From assembly GCA_937928195.1 (NCBI GenBank), contig CALEYZ010000122.1:1-14138 (forward strand): a DNA stretch of 14,138 bases, read 5' to 3'. The DNA comes from an uncultured Limnohabitans sp. Its GTDB lineage: Bacteria; Pseudomonadota; Gammaproteobacteria; Burkholderiales; Burkholderiaceae_C. This document shows, piece after piece, positions 1 through 6,902 of this stretch. The translations under genes were made by a program, and so were the position numbers. The stretch's first letter is position 1, and every line of letters starts with the position of its first letter. The notes beneath the pieces were generated by a model that was given only the letters and a program-made list of their open reading frames with translations, was not told the DNA's origin and searched no databases.

Positions 1-942
1 GATGCCTACAGCGCCAAGGTCTATACCAACACCGTCAAGGGTTTGGGTCAGTTATCGGTTCGTCTCAAAGATGCCGACATTCTGGTACTCATTCGGGAAC
101 GTACCCACCTCAACAGACAGTTGATCGAAAAACTGCCTCGCCTCAAACTCATCTCACAAACAGGGCATGCTGGCTCTCACATTGATTTAGAAGCCTGCAC
201 AGAACGGGGCATTGCAGTCGCTCAAGGCACTGGATCACCGTATGCACCTGCTGAACTTACTTGGGCATTGGTCATGGCTGCAGCAAGACGCTTGCCGCAG
301 TACATCGGCAATTTGAAGCACGGTGCTTGGCAGCAATCAGGATTGAAGGCCGCGTCCATGCCAGCCAACTTCGGACTGGGTACCGTGCTGCGCGGTCGCA
401 CCATGGGTATTTGGGGCTACGGCAAAATTGGCCAACTGGTTGCTGGCTATGCGAAGGCCTTTGGCATGCAAGTCCTTGTATGGGGCAGTGAATCGTCACG
501 AAGCAAAGCGGTGCAAGACGGTTACATGCCTGCCGCAACACGAGAAGCATTTTTTGAACAAAGCGATGTCATTTCATTGCATTTGCGCTTGAACGATGCA
601 ACGCGAGGCATCGTGAACTTAGAAGATTTATCTCGCATGAAAACCAGCGCCATGATTGTGAACACGTCACGTGCTGAACTGATTGAGCCTGATGCGCTCA
701 TCAGCGCACTCAATCGTGGCCGCCCTGGTTTGGCTGCCATCGATGTGTTCGAACACGAACCCATTTTGCAAGGCCATGCTTTGTTGCGCTTAGAGAACTG
801 CATTTGCACACCCCACATTGGTTATGTAGAAAGAGACAACTATGAGTTGTACTTTGGTGCAGCTTTTGACAACGTGGTGAACTTCATCAAAGGCACCCCC
901 ACCAACATCGTGAATCCGGGTGCTTTGCAAGTGCGCCGTTGA
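1..942 (+). CDS. D-2-hydroxyacid dehydrogenase, 5' end missing
   Basis: This is an NAD(P)-dependent dehydrogenase of the D-2-hydroxyacid (phosphoglycerate dehydrogenase-like) family, which interconverts 2-oxo acids and D-2-hydroxy acids in the cytoplasm. The frame is open from base 1. A TTG at 43 could be read as a start, but the residues before it continue the family's N-terminal domain, so the gene runs off the left edge and probably lacks only a few tens of residues. The Rossmann motif GYGKIG is encoded at 415-432. The catalytic triad is visible: Arg in NTSRAEL (670-672), Glu in DVFEHEP (757-759) and His in CTPHIGY (814-816). The C-terminus, ending near GTPTNIVNP, is complete. The substrate cannot be told from sequence. 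It lies 58 bases upstream of the next gene and may or may not share its transcript. The family call is secure; the role is open. Confidence 0.9.
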   Translation, partial: DAYSAKVYTNTVKGLGQLSVRLKDADILVLIRERTHLNRQLIEKLPRLKLISQTGHAGSHIDLEACTERGIAVAQGTGSPYAPAELTWALVMAAARRLPQYIGNLKHGAWQQSGLKAASMPANFGLGTVLRGRTMGIWGYGKIGQLVAGYAKAFGMQVLVWGSESSRSKAVQDGYMPAATREAFFEQSDVISLHLRLNDATRGIVNLEDLSRMKTSAMIVNTSRAELIEPDALISALNRGRPGLAAIDVFEHEPILQGHALLRLENCICTPHIGYVERDNYELYFGAAFDNVVNFIKGTPTNIVNPGALQVRR

Positions 943-1000
943 AGTACTCGCATTACCCGTTGCCAGAAAACTCCTTTCGATCTGATTTTTGATTTTTAAA

Positions 1001-2521
1001 ATGACCATTGCATTCAACCAAGTTGCCGTCATCGGCGCAGGCGCCATGGGTCGCGGCATTGCCCAAATTGCGGCACAAGCTGGCAGCCAAGTTTGGCTGT
1101 ACGACACACAAGCAGAAGCCATCCAAAAAGCCCAAGACGCTGTCTTTCAAGTGTGGGACACACTGGCCACAAAAGGCCGCTTGGACGCAGACACCGTCAG
1201 CACCTACAAATCTCGTTTGCACAAAGCCAGCAGCTTGGCTGATTTGAAATCATGCGAGTTGGTGGTTGAGGCCATCGTGGAACGCTTGGACATCAAAAAA
1301 TCACTGTTCGTCGAACTGGAGAACTTGCTGCCAGAATCCACAGTGCTGGTGACCAACACGTCTTCTTTGTCTGTCACGGCCATTGCCGCAGCGCTCCAAC
1401 GTCCCGCCAACTTTGCGGGTTACCACTTCTTCAACCCCGTGCCGCTGATGAAGGTGGTTGAGGTGATTGCGGGCCTGAAAACAAGTACTGCCGTGTGCGA
1501 ACGTCTCACCACCTTTGCAACACAAATGGGTCACACACCCGTACAAGCCAATGACACGCCTGGCTTCATTGTCAACCACGCTGGCCGTGGTTATGGCACC
1601 GAAGCACTTCGCATTGTGTCGGAAGGTGTGGCAGATTTCGCCACCATCGATCGGATTTTGAAAGACCAAGTTGGCTTCAAATTAGGCCCCTTTGAATTGT
1701 TTGATCTCACGGCGTTGGATGTCTCCCACCCCGTGATGGAATCCATCTACAACCAGTACTACCAAGAGCCGCGCTATCGCCCCAGTGTCATCACTGCCCA
1801 ACGACTTGCAGGTGGCGTGGTGGGCAAGAAGGTGGGCGAAGGTTTTTACACGTATGTAGATGGCAAGCCCGTTGTGGCCCCTGAACCGCCCGTTCCTGAC
1901 GTCAAAGAATTCCCTCCAGTTTGGGTTTCGCCCCGCGCGTCCCGACGCCTTGAATTGCTGCAATTGCTCAAAGATTTGGGTGCCACCCTTGAATCAGGTG
2001 CGTCACCTTCACCTCAAGCATTGACCATCGTGGCGCCATTGGGTTTTGACGTGACCACCGTGGCCGTGGTTGAACGCTTAGACCCTGCTCGCACCATTGG
2101 CATTGACATGTTGTTTGACGATGCGGCCACCAAGCGCCGTGTCCTGGCCACCAACCCTGCCACACGCAGCGACATGCGCGATGCAGCGCACGCCTTGTTT
2201 GCCAGAGACGGTAAAGCCGTCAGTGTGGTTCGCGACAGTGGCGGCTTCATCACACAGCGTGTAGTGGCCAACATTGTGAACATTGCGGCCGACATGTGCC
2301 AACAACGCGTGTGCACCCCTCAAGACTTGGACATTGCCGTGACATTGGGCTTGGGTTACCCGGTGGGACCCTTGGCGCTGGGCAACAAATTGGGCCCCAC
2401 CAATGTCTTAGAAGTGTTGTTCAATTTGCAGACGGTGTATGGCGATCCACGCTATCGCCCCAGCCCATGGCTGCGTCGCCGTGGTGCCATTGGTTTGTCG
2501 CTCTTACAAACCGAGGATTGA
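1001..2521 (+). CDS. paaH: 3-hydroxyacyl-CoA dehydrogenase, PaaH type
   Basis: It oxidises (3S)-3-hydroxyacyl-CoA to 3-oxoacyl-CoA with NAD+. The PaaH branch acts on 3-hydroxyadipyl-CoA in phenylacetate breakdown. The 506 residues carry a Rossmann motif GAGAMG (12-17). Active-site residues correspond to those of human HAD: Ser121, His142, Glu154 (12 after the His) and Asn192 in GFIVN. The stretch VNHAGRGYGTEALR after that Asn is typical of long PaaH-like proteins. A second C-terminal dehydrogenase domain covers roughly residues 400-500 (SGGFITQRVV, GLGYPVGPLALG), so this is the two-domain-tail form. The ATG at 1001 is chosen because it places the glycine motif at the usual distance; a TTG at 989 would add four residues. 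No clear Shine-Dalgarno precedes it, only AT-rich sequence. It is followed three bases later by the crotonase. Family is certain; the PaaH substrate assignment is moderate because no other paa genes are visible. Confidence 0.93.
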   Translation: MTIAFNQVAVIGAGAMGRGIAQIAAQAGSQVWLYDTQAEAIQKAQDAVFQVWDTLATKGRLDADTVSTYKSRLHKASSLADLKSCELVVEAIVERLDIKKSLFVELENLLPESTVLVTNTSSLSVTAIAAALQRPANFAGYHFFNPVPLMKVVEVIAGLKTSTAVCERLTTFATQMGHTPVQANDTPGFIVNHAGRGYGTEALRIVSEGVADFATIDRILKDQVGFKLGPFELFDLTALDVSHPVMESIYNQYYQEPRYRPSVITAQRLAGGVVGKKVGEGFYTYVDGKPVVAPEPPVPDVKEFPPVWVSPRASRRLELLQLLKDLGATLESGASPSPQALTIVAPLGFDVTTVAVVERLDPARTIGIDMLFDDAATKRRVLATNPATRSDMRDAAHALFARDGKAVSVVRDSGGFITQRVVANIVNIAADMCQQRVCTPQDLDIAVTLGLGYPVGPLALGNKLGPTNVLEVLFNLQTVYGDPRYRPSPWLRRRGAIGLSLLQTED

Positions 2522-2524
2522 TTC

Positions 2525-3304
2525 ATGTCTGCACAACTGCTCAGTACCAGCGAAGGCGCCACGCTCATCTTGACCTTGAGCAATCCTGAACACAAGAATG
2601 CCTTGGGCCCTGAAATGTATGCAGCAGGTGTTGAAGCCCTCAGCGTGGCCGAGTCCAGCGCTGAAATTAGAAGCGTGGTCATCACAGGAGACGGTGGTTT
2701 GTTCAGTGCCGGCGGCAACTTGCAGCGACTGAACGACAACCGCCAAAAACCACCAGATCACCAAGCGCAAAGCATCGAAGGTTTGCACAACTGGATTGAA
2801 GCCATCCGCACCTTTCCCAAACCCGTGATCGCAGCCGTCGAAGGACCTGCAGCGGGTGCGGGCTTTTCACTGGCTTTGGCTTGCGACATGGTGGTGGCTG
2901 CGCGTAACAGCATCTTTGTCATGGCCTACAGCAACATTGCGTTGTCACCAGACGGCGGCGGCACATGGAGTTTGTCGCGTGCCATGCCGCGCCAATTGGC
3001 CACCGAACTGTTGATGATGGGCGACCGTGTCGGCGCCGAACGTCTGCACGAGTTGGGCGTGGTTAACAAGCTGTGTGAACCTGGCCAGGCTTTAGGCACG
3101 GCCCTCACCTTGGCCGGCAAGCTCAACCTGCGTGCGCCCAACGCCTTGGCCAGCATCAAAGAACTTTTGAACGAAGCCGATGGTGCCACCCTGAACCAAC
3201 AGCTCAGTCAAGAACGTGATCACTTTGTCAAAAACTTGCATCACGTCAATGCAGGCATCGGCATTTCAGCCTTTTTGAACAAAGAAACACCGCGCTACGA
3301 ATAA
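2525..3304 (+). CDS. Crotonase-family enoyl-CoA isomerase/hydratase, resembling alternative oxepin-CoA hydrolase
   Basis: This 259-residue crotonase-fold enzyme acts on acyl-CoA esters. The oxyanion-hole region SAGGNL (61-66) and GAGFSLALACD (111-121) are present. Both glutamates of classical enoyl-CoA hydratases (rat Glu144 and Glu164) are absent: they align with Ser115 and Tyr135. An aspartate in SPDGGG (Asp143) sits where PaaG-type isomerases have their catalytic Asp. The overall wording (NALGPE, QSIEGLHNWIE, AYSNIALSPDGG) recalls the proteins annotated as oxepin-CoA hydrolase, alternative type, in Burkholderiales. That is from memory, not a search. A GAGGA Shine-Dalgarno (2513-2517) lies inside the end of the upstream gene, three bases separate the frames, and translation is probably coupled. 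Pairing with a PaaH-type dehydrogenase supports a role in phenylacetate-like ring-opening or beta-oxidation. A simple 2-enoyl-CoA hydratase role is less likely. Confidence 0.9.
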   Translation: MSAQLLSTSEGATLILTLSNPEHKNALGPEMYAAGVEALSVAESSAEIRSVVITGDGGLFSAGGNLQRLNDNRQKPPDHQAQSIEGLHNWIEAIRTFPKPVIAAVEGPAAGAGFSLALACDMVVAARNSIFVMAYSNIALSPDGGGTWSLSRAMPRQLATELLMMGDRVGAERLHELGVVNKLCEPGQALGTALTLAGKLNLRAPNALASIKELLNEADGATLNQQLSQERDHFVKNLHHVNAGIGISAFLNKETPRYE

Positions 3305-3359
3305 GACCGGGTCTCTCAGGCGACAATTTTCAGCAACCCAGTCACGCAAAAGACAGACT
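3305..3359 (+). promoter_or_regulatory. Short leader before the Crp-family gene with a small palindrome
   Basis: The 55 bases between the crotonase stop and the regulator start contain a perfect 11-base palindrome, AGACCGGGTCT, which begins on the last base of the stop codon (3304-3314). I see no convincing sigma-70 promoter and no Shine-Dalgarno directly before the ATG. The palindrome could be an operator or chance; it is too short and lacks the T-run needed for a terminator. Confidence 0.25.
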
Positions 3360-4079
3360 ATGGACGAACCCATTCTTACGATGGAGGAAAGAGAATCGAT
3401 CAACTCCGGTCGATGGTTCTCAACCCTTTCACCCTCACTCCGACACGACATTCTTCGATGTGCCTACGTCAAGCGTTACAAAGACGGCGAACTGATTGCA
3501 GCCCGCGGCGAGCCGCCGGAGCAATGGATCGCCTGCGCCAAGGGCGCAGTGAGGGTCAGCTCGACATCGGTCTCGGGCAAGTTGATCACCCTCACCTACG
3601 TGGAACCTGGCATTTGGTTTGGCGACGTGTCCATCTTCGACGGCGACAGGCGCACACACGATGCCTACGCACATGGCGACACCACCACACTCAACGTGGC
3701 CAAAGCGGATTTCAAAAAAATCCTGGCATCCCATGTCGAGCTGTACGACGCCATGCTGCGCCTGCATGCGCGCCGCATTCGACAGCTGTTTGGTTTGGTC
3801 GAGGACTTGAACACCTTGCCTTTGCGGGCTCGACTGGCCAAACAACTGCATCACTTGTTGCGCAGCTACGGCGTGCCCAGCCTGTCCGATGCCAAGGCCA
3901 TTCGCATCAGTTTGCAATTGGCGCAGGAAGAACTGGCCCAATTGCTGGGCGCATCACGTCAACGCGTCAACCAAGAGCTGAAGCAAATGGAACGCGAACA
4001 TGTGATCAAAATCGAGCCGGGCGGGCTCACAGTTCTCGACAGAGACGCGTTGTCACGCATTGTGGATTCAGAGAACTGA
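3360..4079 (+). CDS. Crp/Fnr-family transcriptional regulator
   Basis: This 239-residue cytoplasmic DNA-binding regulator has a cyclic-nucleotide-binding-type beta-roll (about residues 20-130), a dimerisation helix (about 125-155) and a C-terminal winged helix with the helix-turn-helix around 187-213 (QLAQEELAQLLGASRQRVNQEL). In the ligand pocket it reads WFGDVSIF...DRRTHD where E. coli CRP has GELGLF...ERSA. The key Glu72 therefore aligns with Asp89 and Arg82/Ser83 with Arg98/Thr99, conservative changes that leave cAMP or another ligand possible. The N-terminal four-cysteine iron-sulfur cluster of Fnr is not present. It sits between two pairs of acyl-CoA genes on the same strand, so local control of them is plausible but unproven. 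The start is the first ATG in frame; an alternative ATG at 3381 would shorten it by seven residues. Confidence 0.93.
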   Translation: MDEPILTMEERESINSGRWFSTLSPSLRHDILRCAYVKRYKDGELIAARGEPPEQWIACAKGAVRVSSTSVSGKLITLTYVEPGIWFGDVSIFDGDRRTHDAYAHGDTTTLNVAKADFKKILASHVELYDAMLRLHARRIRQLFGLVEDLNTLPLRARLAKQLHHLLRSYGVPSLSDAKAIRISLQLAQEELAQLLGASRQRVNQELKQMEREHVIKIEPGGLTVLDRDALSRIVDSEN

Positions 4080-4128
4080 ACAACAACACCTCGCAAACAA
4101 GTTTTTTCATTTACGGCGGTATCCCCAC

Positions 4129-5214
4129 ATGAGCCAGTTTGATCATTTTGTGGGCACCCGCCCCGTCACCGGCACCCACGCCTTTGATGTCCAAGCGCTT
4201 GAAGCATGGCTCCAAGCTCACATGCCTGGCTTTCAAGGCCCCTTGAGCGTTGAGATGTTCAAGGGAGGTCAGTCCAACCCCACTTACAAACTGATCACAC
4301 CGGCTTGCGCTTACGTCATGCGCGCCAAGCCTGGCCCTGTGGCCAAACTCTTGCCTTCAGCCCACGCCATTGAGAGAGAGTTTGCCGTCATGAAAGGCCT
4401 TGCGGGAACAGCAGTACCCGTGGCGCAAATGCACGTGTTGTGCGAAGACGAAGCCGTCATTGGCCGTGCTTTTTATGTCATGGAGTTTGTGGCCGGTCGA
4501 GTGTTGTGGGATCAATCTTTGCCTGACATGACGCCTGCACAACGCGGCGAAATTTATGACGAAATGAACCGTGTCATCGCAGCCCTGCACAGCGTCAAAT
4601 TTGCCGACCAAGGCTTGGCCAATTACGGTAAACCAGGCAGTTACATTGAACGCCAAATTGGCCGATGGAGCAAGCAATACGTCGCCTCCGTGACGCAGGC
4701 CATTCCAGAGATGGACAAGCTGATGACCTGGTTACCTGCCAACATTCCCAGCAGCGCCAAAGACGAAAGTTTGGTCAGCATTGTTCATGGCGATTTCCGC
4801 TTGGACAACCTCATGTTCCACCCCACCGAACCCAAAGTGTTGGCGGTACTTGATTGGGAGCTGTCAACACTGGGCCATCCTTTGGCTGACTTCAGTTACC
4901 ACTGCATGGCCTGGCACATCAAGCCAGGCTCGTTCCGCGGCATTGGTGGCTTAGACCACAAGGCCCTGGGCATTCCAGAAGAGGCAGAGTACATCAAGCG
5001 CTACTGCGAGCGCACAGGCTTCACCACCCCTGAAAAACTGGCCATCGACTGGAACTTTTACATGGCCTACAACCTCTTCCGCATCGCCGCGATTTTGCAA
5101 GGCATCGCCAAACGCGTTGAAGACGGTACGGCCTCAAGCGATCAAGCCAAAGCCTCCGGCGCTGGCGCTAAACCCATGGCTGAACTGGCTTGGCACTTTG
5201 CCAGTCAAGTTTGA
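4129..5214 (+). CDS. APH-fold phosphotransferase (ACAD10/11- or LvaA-like kinase)
   Basis: This 361-residue soluble kinase belongs to the aminoglycoside phosphotransferase fold. Catalytic features are intact: an ATP-binding Lys in VMRAKPG (Lys67), a helix Glu near position 83, the Brenner motif HGDFRLDN (220-227, base Asp222 and metal ligand Asn227) and the second metal-binding DWE (242-244). It is directly followed, 36 bases later, by an acyl-CoA dehydrogenase. The same pair is fused in animal ACAD10/ACAD11 and found as separate genes in the Pseudomonas levulinate operon (LvaA, LvaC), where the kinase phosphorylates a 4-hydroxyacyl-CoA so the hydroxyl can leave. A drug-resistance role is unlikely in this setting. 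The start is the ATG at 4129, which gives the family's usual N-terminus; an in-frame TTG at 4060 overlaps the regulator and is less credible. The Shine-Dalgarno is weak. The exact substrate is inferred. Confidence 0.9.
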   Translation: MSQFDHFVGTRPVTGTHAFDVQALEAWLQAHMPGFQGPLSVEMFKGGQSNPTYKLITPACAYVMRAKPGPVAKLLPSAHAIEREFAVMKGLAGTAVPVAQMHVLCEDEAVIGRAFYVMEFVAGRVLWDQSLPDMTPAQRGEIYDEMNRVIAALHSVKFADQGLANYGKPGSYIERQIGRWSKQYVASVTQAIPEMDKLMTWLPANIPSSAKDESLVSIVHGDFRLDNLMFHPTEPKVLAVLDWELSTLGHPLADFSYHCMAWHIKPGSFRGIGGLDHKALGIPEEAEYIKRYCERTGFTTPEKLAIDWNFYMAYNLFRIAAILQGIAKRVEDGTASSDQAKASGAGAKPMAELAWHFASQV

Positions 5215-5250
5215 TCTGCCTCATTTTTAACATTCAACAGGAGACCCTCA

Positions 5251-6510
5251 ATGCAATTCGAATATTCAGACAAAGTCAAAACCATGCAAGCGCGCTTGCT
5301 GGCGTTCATGGACGAACACATTTATCCCAACGAAGCCCGCTTCTTCAAGGAAATCGAAGACAACCGTGCCAAAGGCAATGCTTGGATTCCAACCAAAATT
5401 GTGGAAGAGCTGAAACCGAAAGCACAAGCGGCTGGCTTATGGAATTTGTTCTTGCCAAAATCTCCCCGTGCACCTCAAGGCTTGTCCAATTTGGAATATG
5501 CACCTTTGTGCGAAATCATGGGACGCGTGCCCTTCGCTGCAGAAATTTTCAACTGCTCTGCGCCCGACACAGGCAACATGGAAACACTGGAGCGTTATGC
5601 CAGCGAAGAACTCAAAGACATTTGGCTTGAGCCTTTGTTGAAAGGCGAAATTCGCTCCGCTTTCTTGATGACTGAGCCTGAAGTTGCTTCATCAGACGCA
5701 ACCAACATCCAATGCGAAATTCGACGCGATGGTGATGAGTATGTGATCAATGGCCGCAAGTGGTGGTCGTCTGGTGCAGGTGACCCACGTTGTGCCGTGT
5801 ACATCGTGATGGGAAAAACCAACCCCGATGCTGGCCGTCACGAACAACAATCCATGATTGTGGTGCCCGCTAACGCACCCGGCATCAAAGTGGAGCGTGC
5901 GCTGTCCGTCTTTGGTTACGACGACGCACCTCACGGTCACATGGAAGTAGTTTTGAAAAATGTACGCGTGCCTGTCAGCAACTTACTGTTGGGTGAAGGA
6001 CGGGGTTTTGAAATTGCCCAGGGCCGCTTAGGCCCAGGACGCATTCACCACTGCATGCGCACCATTGGTATTGCCGAGCGCGCATTGGAACTCATGTGCA
6101 AACGCTTGAACACCCGTGTAGCTTTTGGCCGTGAAATTGCACGCCAGTCTGTGTGGCAAGAACGCATTGCTGAATCACGCTGCATGATTGAACAAGCCCG
6201 TTTGCTGACCCTCAAGGCCGCTTACATGATGGACACTGTAGGCAACAAAGTGGCCAAGGCCGAGATTGCCATGATCAAAATTGTGGCACCGCAAATGGCT
6301 TGCCAAATCATTGACTGGGCCATTCAAGCGCACGGCGGTGGTGGTGTATCACAAGACTTCCCATTGGCCTACGCCTACGCGCATCAGCGCACCTTGCGTT
6401 TGGCCGATGGTCCTGATGAAGTTCACCGCAACTCTTTGGCCAAATTGGAATTGGCCAAGCATTTGCTCATGCCAGGTGAAGTGGAAATGCCCGTCACACG
6501 GGGTAGTTAA
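5251..6510 (+). CDS. Acyl-CoA dehydrogenase, ACAD10/ACAD11 (LvaC-like) type
   Basis: This is a cytoplasmic FAD-dependent dehydrogenase of 419 residues. An N-terminal helical domain occupies about 1-130, the FAD-contact signature FLMTEPEVASSDATN (138-152) precedes the middle beta domain containing RKWWSSGAGDP, and the C-terminal helical bundle starts near 255 (GPGRIHHCMRTIGIAERAL). In medium-chain enzymes the catalytic base is the Glu of YEGTSEI; here the segment reads LADGPDEVH, so Asp386 takes that position. ADGPDEVH and TEPEVASSD are, from memory, hallmarks of the ACAD10/11 subgroup rather than of straight-chain beta-oxidation enzymes. A strong AGGAG (5239-5243), seven bases before ATG, fixes the start. 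It follows the kinase gene by 36 bases, so the two are probably one operon. The likely role is handling of (phosphorylated) hydroxyacyl-CoA or other unusual acyl-CoA. Confidence 0.94.
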   Translation: MQFEYSDKVKTMQARLLAFMDEHIYPNEARFFKEIEDNRAKGNAWIPTKIVEELKPKAQAAGLWNLFLPKSPRAPQGLSNLEYAPLCEIMGRVPFAAEIFNCSAPDTGNMETLERYASEELKDIWLEPLLKGEIRSAFLMTEPEVASSDATNIQCEIRRDGDEYVINGRKWWSSGAGDPRCAVYIVMGKTNPDAGRHEQQSMIVVPANAPGIKVERALSVFGYDDAPHGHMEVVLKNVRVPVSNLLLGEGRGFEIAQGRLGPGRIHHCMRTIGIAERALELMCKRLNTRVAFGREIARQSVWQERIAESRCMIEQARLLTLKAAYMMDTVGNKVAKAEIAMIKIVAPQMACQIIDWAIQAHGGGGVSQDFPLAYAYAHQRTLRLADGPDEVHRNSLAKLELAKHLLMPGEVEMPVTRGS

Positions 6511-6519
6511 TAGAAGGAC

Positions 6520-6547
6520 GCCTCGAATTCGGTGACCGATCAGAGGC
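6520..6547 (+). repeat. Imperfect hairpin after the acyl-CoA dehydrogenase
   Basis: GCCTC at 6520-6524 pairs with GAGGC at 6543-6547, and an inner CGG/CCG stem closes a TGA loop (6530-6538). Small bulges lie between the two stems. No T-run follows, so it does not look like an intrinsic terminator. It could stabilise the 3' end of the upstream mRNA. Confidence 0.35.
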
Positions 6548-6562
6548 ACCCCTCAGGGCGAT

Positions 6563-6602
6563 TCTTGAAAAAATGAAAGAACTTTTTCATCCCATTTCAA
6601 GA
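6563..6602 (+). repeat. 40-base imperfect inverted repeat upstream of the tRNA genes
   Basis: Outer arms TCTTGAAA (6563-6570) and TTTCAAGA (6595-6602) are exact reverse complements. Inside them ATGAAA (6573-6578) and TTTCAT (6585-6590) also pair, with a six-base apical loop. The element is AT-rich and ends about 18 bases before the candidate -10 box of the tRNA promoter. It may be a protein-binding site or UP-like region for the tRNA promoter, or a weak stop for the upstream transcript. The pairing is visible; the role is a guess. Confidence 0.4.
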
Positions 6603-6626
6603 TTTCGCCCGATCCCGCATTAGAAT
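6596..6626 (+). promoter_or_regulatory. Candidate promoter of the tRNA genes
   Basis: A good -10 box, TAGAAT, lies at 6621-6626, placing a start near 6633, about five bases before the tRNA-Pro 5' end. The only -35-like sequence is the poor TTCAAG at 6596-6601 with a long 19-base spacer. The -10 is supported by position; the -35 is weak. Confidence 0.4.
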
Positions 6627-6637
6627 ACGATGCTTGT

Positions 6638-6714
<77 letters not shown>

Positions 6715-6726
6715 TTCAATTCAAAC

Positions 6727-6761
6727 AAAGGCCCTACCTTCTTGGTTCTAGGGCCTTTTTT
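6727..6761 (+). terminator. Intrinsic terminator-like hairpin between the two tRNA genes
   Basis: A perfect ten-base-pair stem joins AAAGGCCCTA (6727-6736) to TAGGGCCTTT (6749-6758), with a 12-base loop in which ACC/GGT could also pair. A run of six T (6756-6761) overlaps and follows the right arm. This is a textbook Rho-independent terminator for tRNA-Pro. It ends only three bases before the 5' end of tRNA-Arg, leaving no room for a separate promoter after it. tRNA-Arg must therefore rely on read-through, or on a promoter lying within or upstream of the hairpin. Confidence 0.8.
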
Positions 6762-6763
6762 AT

Positions 6764-6840
6764 CTGCCCGTAGCTCAACTGGATAGAGCAACGGCCTTCT
6801 AAGCCGTAGGTCGGGGGTTCGAGTCCCTCCGGGCAGGCCA
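6764..6840 (+). tRNA. tRNA-Arg (anticodon UCU)
   Basis: This is a complete 77-base cloverleaf with encoded CCA (6838-6840). The acceptor stem pairs CTGCCCG (6764-6770) with CGGGCAG (6830-6836), and the discriminator base is G. The D-arm is GCTC/GAGC. The anticodon stem ACGGC/GCCGT encloses CTTCTAA, giving anticodon TCT at 6798-6800, which reads the minor arginine codons AGA/AGG. The T-arm is GGGGG/CCCTC around TTCGAGT, with one G-T wobble. It lies 49 bases after tRNA-Pro, across the hairpin. Confidence 0.97.
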
Positions 6841-6902
6841 CCTACTTTTCCCCATCTTTTCAAGCAGTCACTCTCATCAAGCGAAATCAGGGTTTTGCCT
6901 AG

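Noticed and set aside
943..1000. Promoter for the 3-hydroxyacyl-CoA dehydrogenase (TTGCCA at 960-965)
   Set aside because: The -35-like hexamer is fair, but the sequence 17 bases later (TGATTT) is a poor -10, so I do not call a promoter. The stretch is AT-rich and otherwise featureless.
3435..3941. 168-residue open frame on the - strand inside the Crp-family gene, and a 239-residue + frame overlapping it
   Set aside because: Both are shadows of the well-supported regulator frame. Neither has recognisable domain wording or a credible ribosome-binding site.
4129..5214. Antibiotic-resistance aminoglycoside phosphotransferase
   Set aside because: The fold matches, but the neighbour is an acyl-CoA dehydrogenase and the order matches ACAD10/11 and LvaA/LvaC. 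No mobile element is near.
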